Below, one piece after another: positions 1 to 6,134 of a DNA stretch of 9,754 nt. The notes beneath the pieces were generated by a model. It saw only the letters and a list, made by a program, of their open reading frames with translations, did not search any database and had not been told where the DNA came from. A program made the position numbers and the translations under genes. Source of the DNA: JAWXCF01 sp034440515. GTDB taxonomy: Bacteria; Bacteroidota; Bacteroidia; CAILMK01. Every line of letters begins with the position of its first letter. Position 1 is the first letter of the stretch. The stretch is from NCBI GenBank assembly GCA_034440515.1, contig JAWXCF010000092.1:1-9754 (forward strand). The letters run 5' to 3'.

Positions 1-591
1 ATTTAATTCTTCTTTACTTACTACTCCATCTTCCAGAACATAATCTGAAAGCACTTTGATAGTTGTATTTGAGTCATTTCGAATGAAACTAATCAATACA
101 TTATTGTTTTCAACAAAATCATCTTCAGTACGACTTATTACTAAAGAATGAATCTTCTTTTTATCCTTCTTTAAAGTCAGCCGCCAAATTGCCATAGGTG
201 CACAAACCACCGCACCCTTTTTCAATTGTTGTTTTAGAATTAGCGTAGGAAAACCTAATGCGAATGTATTTACTCCCATTTCTTGTTGCAATTCATCCAC
301 ATCAGCTAAAATATTCATCAGTTTTTTCCTATTATGTATCAACTTGAGAAATTTTTCATCTTTTTCATCTAAATTTTGACTAAAATCTACTTGTAATTCA
401 AATTTTCCCTCTGTATGCAAATATTTAATCAATTGGTCGTAAAATCCCGGTATTAAATCATTGATATCAGAGATATCAATTCTATTTCTAGACCTACCTG
501 GTACTGAGTTTAGTTGAATATCAGCTGTGCTACCTACTTGCTGTTTTTTTCTAAGAGCTTTGTAAAAATTTTTGTCAAGTTTTGTAGCCAT
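1..591 (-). CDS. N-terminal part of a probable DUF4011-type SF1 helicase (runs off left edge)
   Basis: Reading the minus strand from ATG at 591, the frame stays open for 197 codons to the window edge, so the gene is cut by the window and its 3' part is missing. The product starts MATKLDKNFYKALRKKQQ and is lysine-rich and soluble, with no signal peptide. Residues about 85-170 match my memory of the DUF4011 domain at the front of large superfamily 1 helicases: a helical stretch (LIHNRKKLMNILADVDELQQ), then GVNTFALGFPTLIL, then a strand APMAIWRLTL where the family has APLLLVPVEL, then a TEDDFVENNNVLISFI stretch. Helicases of this build often sit in genomic defence regions, but that is inference. 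Walker motifs would lie beyond the window and cannot be seen. The start is supported by a TAGATTTG element 18 bases upstream. The coding assignment is strong; the family call is moderate. Another AAA-type protein is the main alternative. Confidence 0.72.
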   Translation of the reverse strand, partial: MATKLDKNFYKALRKKQQVGSTADIQLNSVPGRSRNRIDISDINDLIPGFYDQLIKYLHTEGKFELQVDFSQNLDEKDEKFLKLIHNRKKLMNILADVDELQQEMGVNTFALGFPTLILKQQLKKGAVVCAPMAIWRLTLKKDKKKIHSLVISRTEDDFVENNNVLISFIRNDSNTTIKVLSDYVLEDGVVSKEELN

Positions 592-609
592 TTTATTAGT
601 ATTTTATTT

Positions 610-617
610 CAAATCTA
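610..617 (-). promoter_or_regulatory. -7 promoter element for the helicase-like gene
   Basis: TAGATTTG read on the minus strand is an exact match to the Bacteroidota -7 consensus TAnnTTTG and lies 18 bases before the ATG at 591, implying a leader of about a dozen bases. No clear TTG is visible at the usual -33 distance, so the call rests on the -7 element and its position only. Confidence 0.4.
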
Positions 618-625
618 TAAAAGTA

Positions 626-656
626 TTTGTATAGAAATTATTTAATTACATATTTG
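626..656 (+). promoter_or_regulatory. Candidate promoter of the aldehyde dehydrogenase gene
   Basis: TTTG at 626-629 followed by a 19-base spacer and CATATTTG at 649-656 fits the Bacteroidota pattern TTTG-N19-TAnnTTTG with one mismatch in the -7 element. It would give a leader of roughly 36 bases before ATG 698. A second, poorer -7 candidate, TATCTTCG, lies at 664-671 without a matching upstream box. This promoter and the one for the divergent helicase-like gene overlap in the 106-base gap. Confidence 0.45.
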
Positions 657-697
657 AGCGTCCTATCTTCGTCTTAATTCATTACTAATATATTTAT

Positions 698-2230
698 ATG
701 TCTGTTGATCTGTCATTTATACAAAATCTTGGTTTAAATACTCATAATTCTGGTACTGCTATTGGTAATAATTGGTTGGATTCTGATGAGAAAATTGAAT
801 CCTATTCCCCCGCTGATGGGCAATTGATAGGAAGTGTTTCTGTAACTACAGCACAGCAGTTTCATAAAGTCGTAGAAACGGCACAATTAGCATTTCACAC
901 TTGGCGGAATATGCCTGCACCGCATAGGGGCGAAATAGTAAGACAAATAGGACAAAAACTAAGGGAATATAAAGAACCACTTGGCAAATTGGTGAGCTAT
1001 GAAATGGGCAAAATATATCAAGAGGGATTGGGTGAAGTGCAGGAAATGATAGATATATGCGATTTTGCAGTAGGACTTAGCAGGCAACTATATGGACTAA
1101 CCATAGTAAGTGAGCGCCCAGAGCATAGAATGATGGAGCAATGGCACCCACTAGGTGTGGTTGGCATAATATCAGCTTTTAATTTCCCAGTCGCAGTTTG
1201 GTCTTGGAATGCAATGTTGGCAGCAGTATGTGGTGATACCTCTATATGGAAAGCTAGCGAAAAAACACCGTTATGCTCTGTAGCTGTGCAACATATAGTG
1301 AACCAAGTAATGCGTGAAAATGATTTGCCAGACGGAATATTCAATATAGTAAACGGAGACTACAAGATAGGTGAGTTGATGAGTTCTAATCTAAACATAC
1401 CCCTTGTTTCTGCAACTGGCAGCACCAGAATGGGGAAACAAGTGGGTATAAAAGTTGCTGAAAGATTGGGTAAAAGTTTGCTAGAATTGGGGGGAAACAA
1501 TGCTATAATAGTAACAGAAAGTGCCGATATAGATATGGCAATATTGGCTATAACATTTGGTGCTGTAGGTACTGCTGGGCAAAGATGCACCACAACTAGA
1601 AGGTTAATTATTCACGAAAACGTGTACGATAAGCTGATTGCTAAATTGGTGAAAATATACGCCAGCATACAGATTGGTCACCCACTTGAGCTAGGTACAC
1701 TGGTAGGTCCTCTGATTGATAATGCTGCTGTAGAAATGTATGAGTCAGCTATCAAACAAGCTGTTGAGGCTGGCGGCACCCTACTTACAGATTCTGGAAG
1801 ACACACAGTAGAAGGCATAGCAGGTAACTACGTAAGACCTGTGCTGATAGCCGCAGAAAATGATTGGCAAATAGTTCAGCACGAAACGTTTGCCCCAATC
1901 ACGTATTTGATGAAATATAATAATCTGACAGAGGCAATAGATCTACAAAACAATGTACCTCAAGGCTTAAGTAGCTCTATATTCACACTGAATGTAAGAG
2001 AAATGGAGAATTACCTGTCTGTAAATGGTAGCGATTGCGGTATAGCTAATATTAACATAGGTACCAGTGGTGCAGAAATAGGTGGTGCATTTGGTGGAGA
2101 GAAAGAAACTGGCGGCGGTAGAGAGAGTGGATCTGACAGTTGGAAAGCCTATATGCGCAGACAAACTAACACCATTAATTACGGAGCTACATTACCTTTA
2201 GCACAGGGGATTCACTTTGATGTAATATAG
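698..2230 (+). CDS. ALDH7-family aldehyde dehydrogenase (probable L-aminoadipate-semialdehyde dehydrogenase)
   Basis: A complete 510-residue NAD-dependent aldehyde dehydrogenase, close in length to antiquitin (ALDH7A1, about 511 residues). It shows the oxyanion-hole region FNFPVAVWSWN (161-171, Asn162), cofactor-binding WKASEKT (184-190) and GST (241-243), general base Glu263 in LELGGNN, nucleophile Cys297 in GQRCTTT, and HETFAP (395-400). Glu116 (EVQEMIDICDF) and Arg296, just before the catalytic Cys, correspond to the two residues reported to bind the aminoadipate carboxylate in human ALDH7A1 (Glu121 and Arg301, with nucleophile Cys302). This favours oxidation of alpha-aminoadipic semialdehyde to alpha-aminoadipate in lysine degradation. 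No signal peptide, so cytoplasmic. No Shine-Dalgarno is visible before ATG 698, as is usual in Bacteroidota. No other lysine-pathway gene is in view, so the substrate is inferred from family only. Its stop lies 12 bases from the stop of the convergent VWA gene. Confidence 0.95.
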   Translation: MSVDLSFIQNLGLNTHNSGTAIGNNWLDSDEKIESYSPADGQLIGSVSVTTAQQFHKVVETAQLAFHTWRNMPAPHRGEIVRQIGQKLREYKEPLGKLVSYEMGKIYQEGLGEVQEMIDICDFAVGLSRQLYGLTIVSERPEHRMMEQWHPLGVVGIISAFNFPVAVWSWNAMLAAVCGDTSIWKASEKTPLCSVAVQHIVNQVMRENDLPDGIFNIVNGDYKIGELMSSNLNIPLVSATGSTRMGKQVGIKVAERLGKSLLELGGNNAIIVTESADIDMAILAITFGAVGTAGQRCTTTRRLIIHENVYDKLIAKLVKIYASIQIGHPLELGTLVGPLIDNAAVEMYESAIKQAVEAGGTLLTDSGRHTVEGIAGNYVRPVLIAAENDWQIVQHETFAPITYLMKYNNLTEAIDLQNNVPQGLSSSIFTLNVREMENYLSVNGSDCGIANINIGTSGAEIGGAFGGEKETGGGRESGSDSWKAYMRRQTNTINYGATLPLAQGIHFDVI

Positions 2231-2242
2231 ATTATAACTCGA

Positions 2243-3652
2243 TTAGCCTATTTGCAATACGACTGAGCCTCCCATTGGTAGGTCAAAAGTTTTATCGCGA
2301 GTATCTAATGTATTGGTACTGGTAGCTGGTCTGTATACGACCATATATCTACCTGCTTGTAATACTATGGCCTCTAGGCTATTATCGGTGTCCCCTGTCA
2401 GGTCTAGTACCCATATCATTTTTCCGTTTTCTAATTTATATATACTTCCTATTACAGGTCTATTGTAGTTTAACTGTAGGCGTCCTGGTTCTGGTATGTT
2501 TAGTTGTAGTGTTTTGCCAGGCTCTATATTTACCTTAACTGTATATCTAGGCAGGCAAAGTACCTCTGCAGTATAACTACCCGCCAAGTAGGTTTGGCTA
2601 GAATTATTCATTTGAGTATTAATAATCTCAGGTTTACCCGCTTGCCTTATGACAATAGGTAGGGTTTGATATTCTCTAGCTGATTTGCAAAATATATTTA
2701 AGTTGCCTTGAGGACTGGGTATGCTTATTACGTTATGCGCCCCCTCTTTTAGCTTAACCTTAAGCTTTTTCAATTCAGGCACCGTTGTTACTATAACATT
2801 ATATATTAGTGATGCATCTACGCTAAAGGTATCTACCTTATTACCAGACTGTAGGCTGTGCATATAGGCATATTCAATTTTAGCAGATTTAGAATTAGTT
2901 AGATTAAATGCTACATCTGTTTCTAATGGTTTACCGTTTCCATCTAATAATTCTAAGGAAATGGTCGTATTGCCCAGTGCTTGACCTACCACATTATTAA
3001 TGACTGCTTTTAATTCTTTCTCGTTAGCAGCATCATAATATTTACCTACACAGTCAAAGAATTTTGCCTTATCTATACCCAATCCGACACCTACTATATA
3101 GGGTTTTAGAGTAATGTTTTTAGTTTGCAACTTCATACTTACTGCACACGGGTCGCCGTCACACTCCTCTATACCATCTGTAATTAATATAATGATGTTT
3201 ATGCCAATTGTATTCGGAAAATCATTAGCTGTTTGGCTCAAACTATAGGCAATTGGAGTATATCCTGTAGGTTGTAAACCTTTTATTGTACTTATTATTT
3301 GCTTAGCATTCCCTCTAGAAAATCCCACTTCAAGTTTTGTATCCTCACAATTATGATCTGCAACTGTGCTAGTGTGTCCGTAGCACCTTAGCCCCATTTC
3401 TACATTAGGAATATTCTTAATGCTATCTACTAATCCTATTAGTATAGACTTGGCACCTGTCATTCTATCAGACTTGCCCCACTTAGCCAGCATACTATAA
3501 CTACAGTCAAATACAAATAAAATTCGTGTTTTTTCCTTAGGTCCCTTAGGTGGTGAAGCAGCTTTAGCGATTGAAGTAAAGCATAAGCAAACTATTATGA
3601 CAACTATAAATGATAAAACTTGCCGACTGTAAATAGTTTTAATATTGCCCAT
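2243..3652 (-). CDS. Secreted von Willebrand factor A domain protein with C-terminal beta repeats
   Basis: A 469-residue exported protein. Residues 1-31 form a signal peptide (basic start, hydrophobic 14-27, AKA before residue 32). A VWA domain spans about 42-225: the MIDAS metal site is intact, with D49-C-S51-Y-S53, Thr132 in GYTPIAYSL and Asp159 in ITDGIEEC. Cysteines at 90 and 102 (CYGH...NCEDT) and at 164 and 169 (EECDGDPC) are spaced as in a common bacterial VWA family I know with YGH, DCxDT, TPIAxSL and GDPC motifs, and may form disulfides outside the cytoplasm. From 228 to the end there are about three related beta-rich units (see findings). The role is unknown; VWA proteins of this type usually bind protein partners through a divalent cation. 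The start at 3652 gives a proper signal peptide. It lies 89 bases downstream of the YD-like gene on the same strand and could be co-transcribed; a weak own promoter (TTTG at 3700-3697, N20, TATTCTGC) is possible. Confidence 0.9.
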   Translation of the reverse strand: MGNIKTIYSRQVLSFIVVIIVCLCFTSIAKAASPPKGPKEKTRILFVFDCSYSMLAKWGKSDRMTGAKSILIGLVDSIKNIPNVEMGLRCYGHTSTVADHNCEDTKLEVGFSRGNAKQIISTIKGLQPTGYTPIAYSLSQTANDFPNTIGINIIILITDGIEECDGDPCAVSMKLQTKNITLKPYIVGVGLGIDKAKFFDCVGKYYDAANEKELKAVINNVVGQALGNTTISLELLDGNGKPLETDVAFNLTNSKSAKIEYAYMHSLQSGNKVDTFSVDASLIYNVIVTTVPELKKLKVKLKEGAHNVISIPSPQGNLNIFCKSAREYQTLPIVIRQAGKPEIINTQMNNSSQTYLAGSYTAEVLCLPRYTVKVNIEPGKTLQLNIPEPGRLQLNYNRPVIGSIYKLENGKMIWVLDLTGDTDNSLEAIVLQAGRYMVVYRPATSTNTLDTRDKTFDLPMGGSVVLQIG

Positions 3653-3713
3653 TATTTTGATGTGATAAGCAGAATAGGCAATTACCCATTCTAATACAAA
3701 TAACGTATATGCG

Positions 3714-3734
3714 TGCGAATTATGTTATTACGCA
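3714..3734 (-). terminator. Small hairpin in the gap between the YD-like and VWA genes
   Basis: TGCGAAT (3714-3720) pairs with ATT (3727-3729) and CGCA (3731-3734) across a six-base loop with one bulged A. The stem starts 7 bases past the stop of the upstream YD-like gene. It is not followed by a T run on the minus strand, so it is at best a partial terminator or a 3'-end stabilising structure, not a clear intrinsic terminator. Confidence 0.25.
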
Positions 3735-3741
3735 TTCATTA

Positions 3742-4641
3742 TCAATTGTAACTCATTTTCTGGCGAAGTATCACCACACCATTCTGGTCTATTGTTGTGA
3801 ATTCTATCATTTGTCCCTTTGCATTATAGGTATAGTTGCTAGCAGTATGATAGTTAGGGTTACTGCTTTTTGTAGTCTGCTTCTGCAATAGTCCCTTAAA
3901 ATCATATACATAGGCAGTAACATCGGTATGTAGGGTGTCATTTTTGCCCTCTTTAGCCTTAATATAAATGCTTGTTTTCTCTAATAGTTGTCCCTTATTA
4001 TTATACAAATACATATTTCCCAGCTTATTCTCGAAATCGTCTTGTAAGGGTGTTACGAACATCTCACCAACCATATCTCCAAAATTATTGTAAATCAACC
4101 CACGTTTGTTAATTAACTTATATGAAGTATCTACTTTTACATAGCTGACTAATTTTTTATCATTTTCTGCTAGATAAGTATAAGTAGCTGAGTAATCGTT
4201 TTCTAATCCCTTTTTGCAGTTCTCGGTCATTACTTTAGTCTCGGGGTTATAGCTATAACTATGTGCAATGTTGTTATATTTTATCTCTTTTGGCTTGTCA
4301 TATTCATCATATACTACCGTTGTCATCTTCACTTGAAACCTATAAGCACCAATGCTATCCGTAATTTTTACCAATTGCCCTAATTCATTATAGTCAAACC
4401 ATTGTCTTTTATTAGCATAAACTATCCTATTTAACCTGCCATCTTTATTAAAAAACTCTACTTTTTCAGGAGTTAATGCCCCATCGCCACGTTGTACTTG
4501 ATAAGTTTTTTTTAATACACCATCTTTTTTTGCACTTATTATATCTTCTTTAGTCTGTATGTTTAGCAAATCAAAGTACTGAGCATTAGCAGTGAATGCA
4601 ACAAGCATAAAATTGAAAATTAAAAATATTCTTCTAGACAT
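3742..4641 (-). CDS. Secreted YD/RHS-like repeat protein, function unknown
   Basis: A 299-residue exported protein when started at ATG 4641. Residues 1-20 form a signal peptide (MSRRIFLIFNFMLVAFTANA, cleavage before Gln21). The rest is strand-rich and built of degenerate units of the kind WFDYNELGQLVKI (81-93), YDEYDKPKEIKY (111-122), YNNFGDMVGEM (184-194), YLYNNKGQLLEK (211-222), YVYDFKGLLQKQ (244-255) and YTYNAKGQMIEF (270-281), resembling the YD/RHS repeats found in many small secreted Bacteroidota proteins. It is far too short for a polymorphic RHS toxin and has no toxin tip or core domain. ATG 4641 is chosen over an in-frame ATG at 4683 because it puts the signal peptide at the N terminus, has an AAGGA ribosome-binding-like sequence a few bases upstream (the only one in the window), and lies just after a TATTTTTG promoter element that the longer form would contain. 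Divergent from the transglutaminase-like gene; may be co-transcribed with the VWA gene. Confidence 0.85.
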   Translation of the reverse strand: MSRRIFLIFNFMLVAFTANAQYFDLLNIQTKEDIISAKKDGVLKKTYQVQRGDGALTPEKVEFFNKDGRLNRIVYANKRQWFDYNELGQLVKITDSIGAYRFQVKMTTVVYDEYDKPKEIKYNNIAHSYSYNPETKVMTENCKKGLENDYSATYTYLAENDKKLVSYVKVDTSYKLINKRGLIYNNFGDMVGEMFVTPLQDDFENKLGNMYLYNNKGQLLEKTSIYIKAKEGKNDTLHTDVTAYVYDFKGLLQKQTTKSSNPNYHTASNYTYNAKGQMIEFTTIDQNGVVILRQKMSYN

Positions 4642-4658
4642 TTGTTCCTTATTTAACT

Positions 4659-4666
4659 CAAAAATA
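4659..4666 (-). promoter_or_regulatory. -7 promoter element for the YD-like gene
   Basis: TATTTTTG on the minus strand exactly matches TAnnTTTG and lies 17 bases before ATG 4641. The nearest TTG (4683-4681) is only 14 bases upstream, shorter than the usual 19-21, so the -33 element is uncertain. Its place inside the longer reading frame from 4683 is the main reason to prefer the 4641 start. Confidence 0.42.
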
Positions 4667-4791
4667 AGAAGATATGGGTTCAAGTAAGGTTATAAATAGG
4701 TATTGTGGGCAATTAAACTACAATCCATTATTATCCCCAATTTAAATGAGAGTGATTTAGAAAATAAATAATAAAAAACAGTAATTGATAG

Positions 4792-4811
4792 TAATGTTAA
4801 CTTAATGTTAA
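4792..4811 (+). repeat. Two 9-bp direct repeats, 11-bp period, at a promoter
   Basis: TAATGTTAA occurs at 4792-4800 and again at 4803-4811, an 11-base period or about one helical turn. The second copy covers the -33 position of the TATCTTTG promoter at 4831. This arrangement is what a dimeric activator or repressor bound to one DNA face would use; no regulator is identified. Confidence 0.4.
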
Positions 4812-4838
4812 TTTTTTGTAACTAAATCAATATCTTTG
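4807..4838 (+). promoter_or_regulatory. Promoter of the transglutaminase-like gene
   Basis: TATCTTTG at 4831-4838 exactly matches TAnnTTTG; 20 bases upstream is GTTA (4807-4810), in place of the consensus TTTG/TTG. The leader to ATG 4893 would be about 50 bases. The NHL-protein gene has the same GTTA-N20-TAnnTTTG arrangement. Confidence 0.5.
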
Positions 4839-4862
4839 CTGTTTACATATTGTAATATATAT

Positions 4863-4877
4863 GCGGTTAAGAGCCGC
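4863..4877 (+). promoter_or_regulatory. GC-rich hairpin in the 5' leader of the transglutaminase-like gene
   Basis: GCGGTT (4863-4868) can pair with AGCCGC (4872-4877), one pair being G-U, around a three-base loop. It is the only GC-rich patch of an otherwise AT-rich leader and ends 15 bases before ATG 4893. It could hold the ribosome stand-by region or act as a 5' stabiliser. No riboswitch class is recognised. Confidence 0.3.
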
Positions 4878-4892
4878 GAAACTTTAAAGAAA

Positions 4893-6101
4893 ATGAAATA
4901 CCGCCTAGCCATATTAATGCTGGGCTTGCTGATTCAATTAAATTGCAGCAAGGTGGAGGGAAAACATAAAAATGATTCTTCTCATTCATTCACCATATCT
5001 TATTTTCAATCAAGACTAACATTTCAAGGGCTCGGCATTGTGCCCATTTACAATGGTAAAACTGACAGTCCTTTTGCTGACTTATACACATACTACTACA
5101 AGACCCGTAGCGAAGAGTTTGAGAAACTAACTTCAGAACTATTAGCAGTAAAAGATAGCTTGCAATTAAATGACTGGATGTTCTTCTCACTTGTCAGTTC
5201 TGTTTCAAACTATTTGTACGTTGGCACTGCAGATTCCAATGTTTGGAATAAAGAATTGTTTAATTGGGCTATTATGTCACAATCAGGTTATAACGTGCAC
5301 CTACTGACAGACGGGGCTAAACCTTATATATATTTTGCCACCAATCAATTAGTTTACAATATGAATTATGTTCAGCTGCAAGGGCAGTTGTGCGTTCAGT
5401 TACGGGAAACAGGTAAATTAAGTCAATCTAATGGCAATAAATCTCTACTACAAACGGCGCTTTATCAAAACCCAGATGGTAAAATTTTTGACTTTAACCT
5501 AAATTATATTCCTTATTGGTTGAACTATCCGAATAGATTAACGAATATAAATTTTGAAGCTAATAACTTAGCCTTCAGTATTTCGTTAGCTTATAATCAT
5601 AATTGGTACGAACTGTTGTCCAATTACCCCAGATTAACTTGGGATACATACCTTAGACTGCCAAATTCTGAACCTACAACTCAATTGCTTTCTCAGCTAG
5701 AGTCACAAATAAAAGGAATGAGTTTAGAGAAAAAGATTAGGTTCCTATTGTCATTTACTAGGACGGGCTGGAACTATAAGTCAGATCAAGAAGCAATGAA
5801 CATAGACAACTGGTTGTTGAGCCCAGATGAAATGCTTATAGCTAAAAACTCAGATTGTGAAGATAGATCTCTTATGTTTCTCTATTTATGTAAAAAAATA
5901 CTTAATGTAGATGGCATACTACTTACCTACCCAGATCATATGACGGTTGGGATATACATCCCCGGTAAATATAAAAATCAAATAAAGAGTGGCGATAAAA
6001 TATACACAATATGTGAGCCTACTGGACCGCAAGATTTTCTAGAAATAGGTGAGGTTGCCCCAGCTCAACGTCGAGTTTTAGCGCAAATATTAGGCGAATA
6101 A
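4893..6101 (+). CDS. Exported transglutaminase-like cysteine-protease-fold protein
   Basis: A 402-residue protein. The N terminus MKYRLAILMLGLLIQLNC is a short signal sequence; Cys18 could be lipidated, although QLNC is a poor lipobox (Leu usually sits at -3). Residues 30-280 match nothing I recognise. The C-terminal part, about 281-390, follows a transglutaminase-like domain common in Bacteroidota: FTRTGWNYKSDQEAMN, then SDCEDRSLMFLYL with candidate nucleophile Cys322, then YPDHMTVGIY with His349, then KIYTICEPTG with Glu375 where relatives have DPT, then a final IGE. The role may be cleavage or crosslinking of an envelope substrate, or only binding, given the changed third residue. ATG 4893 is chosen because a longer frame would start with a TTG inside the TATCTTTG promoter element and put a non-signal segment ahead of the signal sequence. 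purC follows after 33 bases without a terminator; a YD-like gene is divergent. Confidence 0.85.
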   Translation: MKYRLAILMLGLLIQLNCSKVEGKHKNDSSHSFTISYFQSRLTFQGLGIVPIYNGKTDSPFADLYTYYYKTRSEEFEKLTSELLAVKDSLQLNDWMFFSLVSSVSNYLYVGTADSNVWNKELFNWAIMSQSGYNVHLLTDGAKPYIYFATNQLVYNMNYVQLQGQLCVQLRETGKLSQSNGNKSLLQTALYQNPDGKIFDFNLNYIPYWLNYPNRLTNINFEANNLAFSISLAYNHNWYELLSNYPRLTWDTYLRLPNSEPTTQLLSQLESQIKGMSLEKKIRFLLSFTRTGWNYKSDQEAMNIDNWLLSPDEMLIAKNSDCEDRSLMFLYLCKKILNVDGILLTYPDHMTVGIYIPGKYKNQIKSGDKIYTICEPTGPQDFLEIGEVAPAQRRVLAQILGE

Positions 6102-6122
6102 GCCTTACATTCAGATGCTCAT

Positions 6123-6130
6123 TATATTTG
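6123..6130 (+). promoter_or_regulatory. -7 promoter element abutting purC (possible leaderless start)
   Basis: TATATTTG exactly matches TAnnTTTG but ends only four bases before the purC ATG at 6135, so transcription from it would begin at or next to the start codon. No TTG is seen at the -33 distance. If it is not used, purC depends on read-through from the upstream gene. Confidence 0.35.
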
Positions 6131-6134
6131 TAAT

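Noticed and set aside
1018..2164. Minus-strand open frames inside the dehydrogenase gene (1018-1344, 1360-1593, 1967-2164)
   Set aside because: They are antisense to a well-conserved enzyme, are rich in Cys and Ser runs typical of shadow frames, and have no supporting signals.
3709..3891. Plus-strand open frame over the end of the YD-like gene
   Set aside because: It mostly overlaps, in antisense, a convincing coding region; its composition is unlike a real protein and it has no promoter element.
3742..4641. Polymorphic RHS/contact-dependent toxin
   Set aside because: Only about 300 residues, with degenerate repeats and no RHS core, toxin domain or immunity gene nearby.
4642..4683. A longer N terminus for the YD-like protein from ATG 4683
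   Set aside because: It would place the TATTTTTG element inside the coding region and put 14 residues before a clean signal peptide; ATG 4641 has an AAGGA upstream.
4836..4892. A longer N terminus for the transglutaminase-like protein, starting at TTG 4836
   Set aside because: That TTG lies inside the exact promoter element TATCTTTG, and the extra 19 residues would bury the signal sequence. ATG 4893 fits better.
4990..5190. Minus-strand open frame inside the transglutaminase-like gene
   Set aside because: Shadow of the real gene, with no start context or recognisable content.
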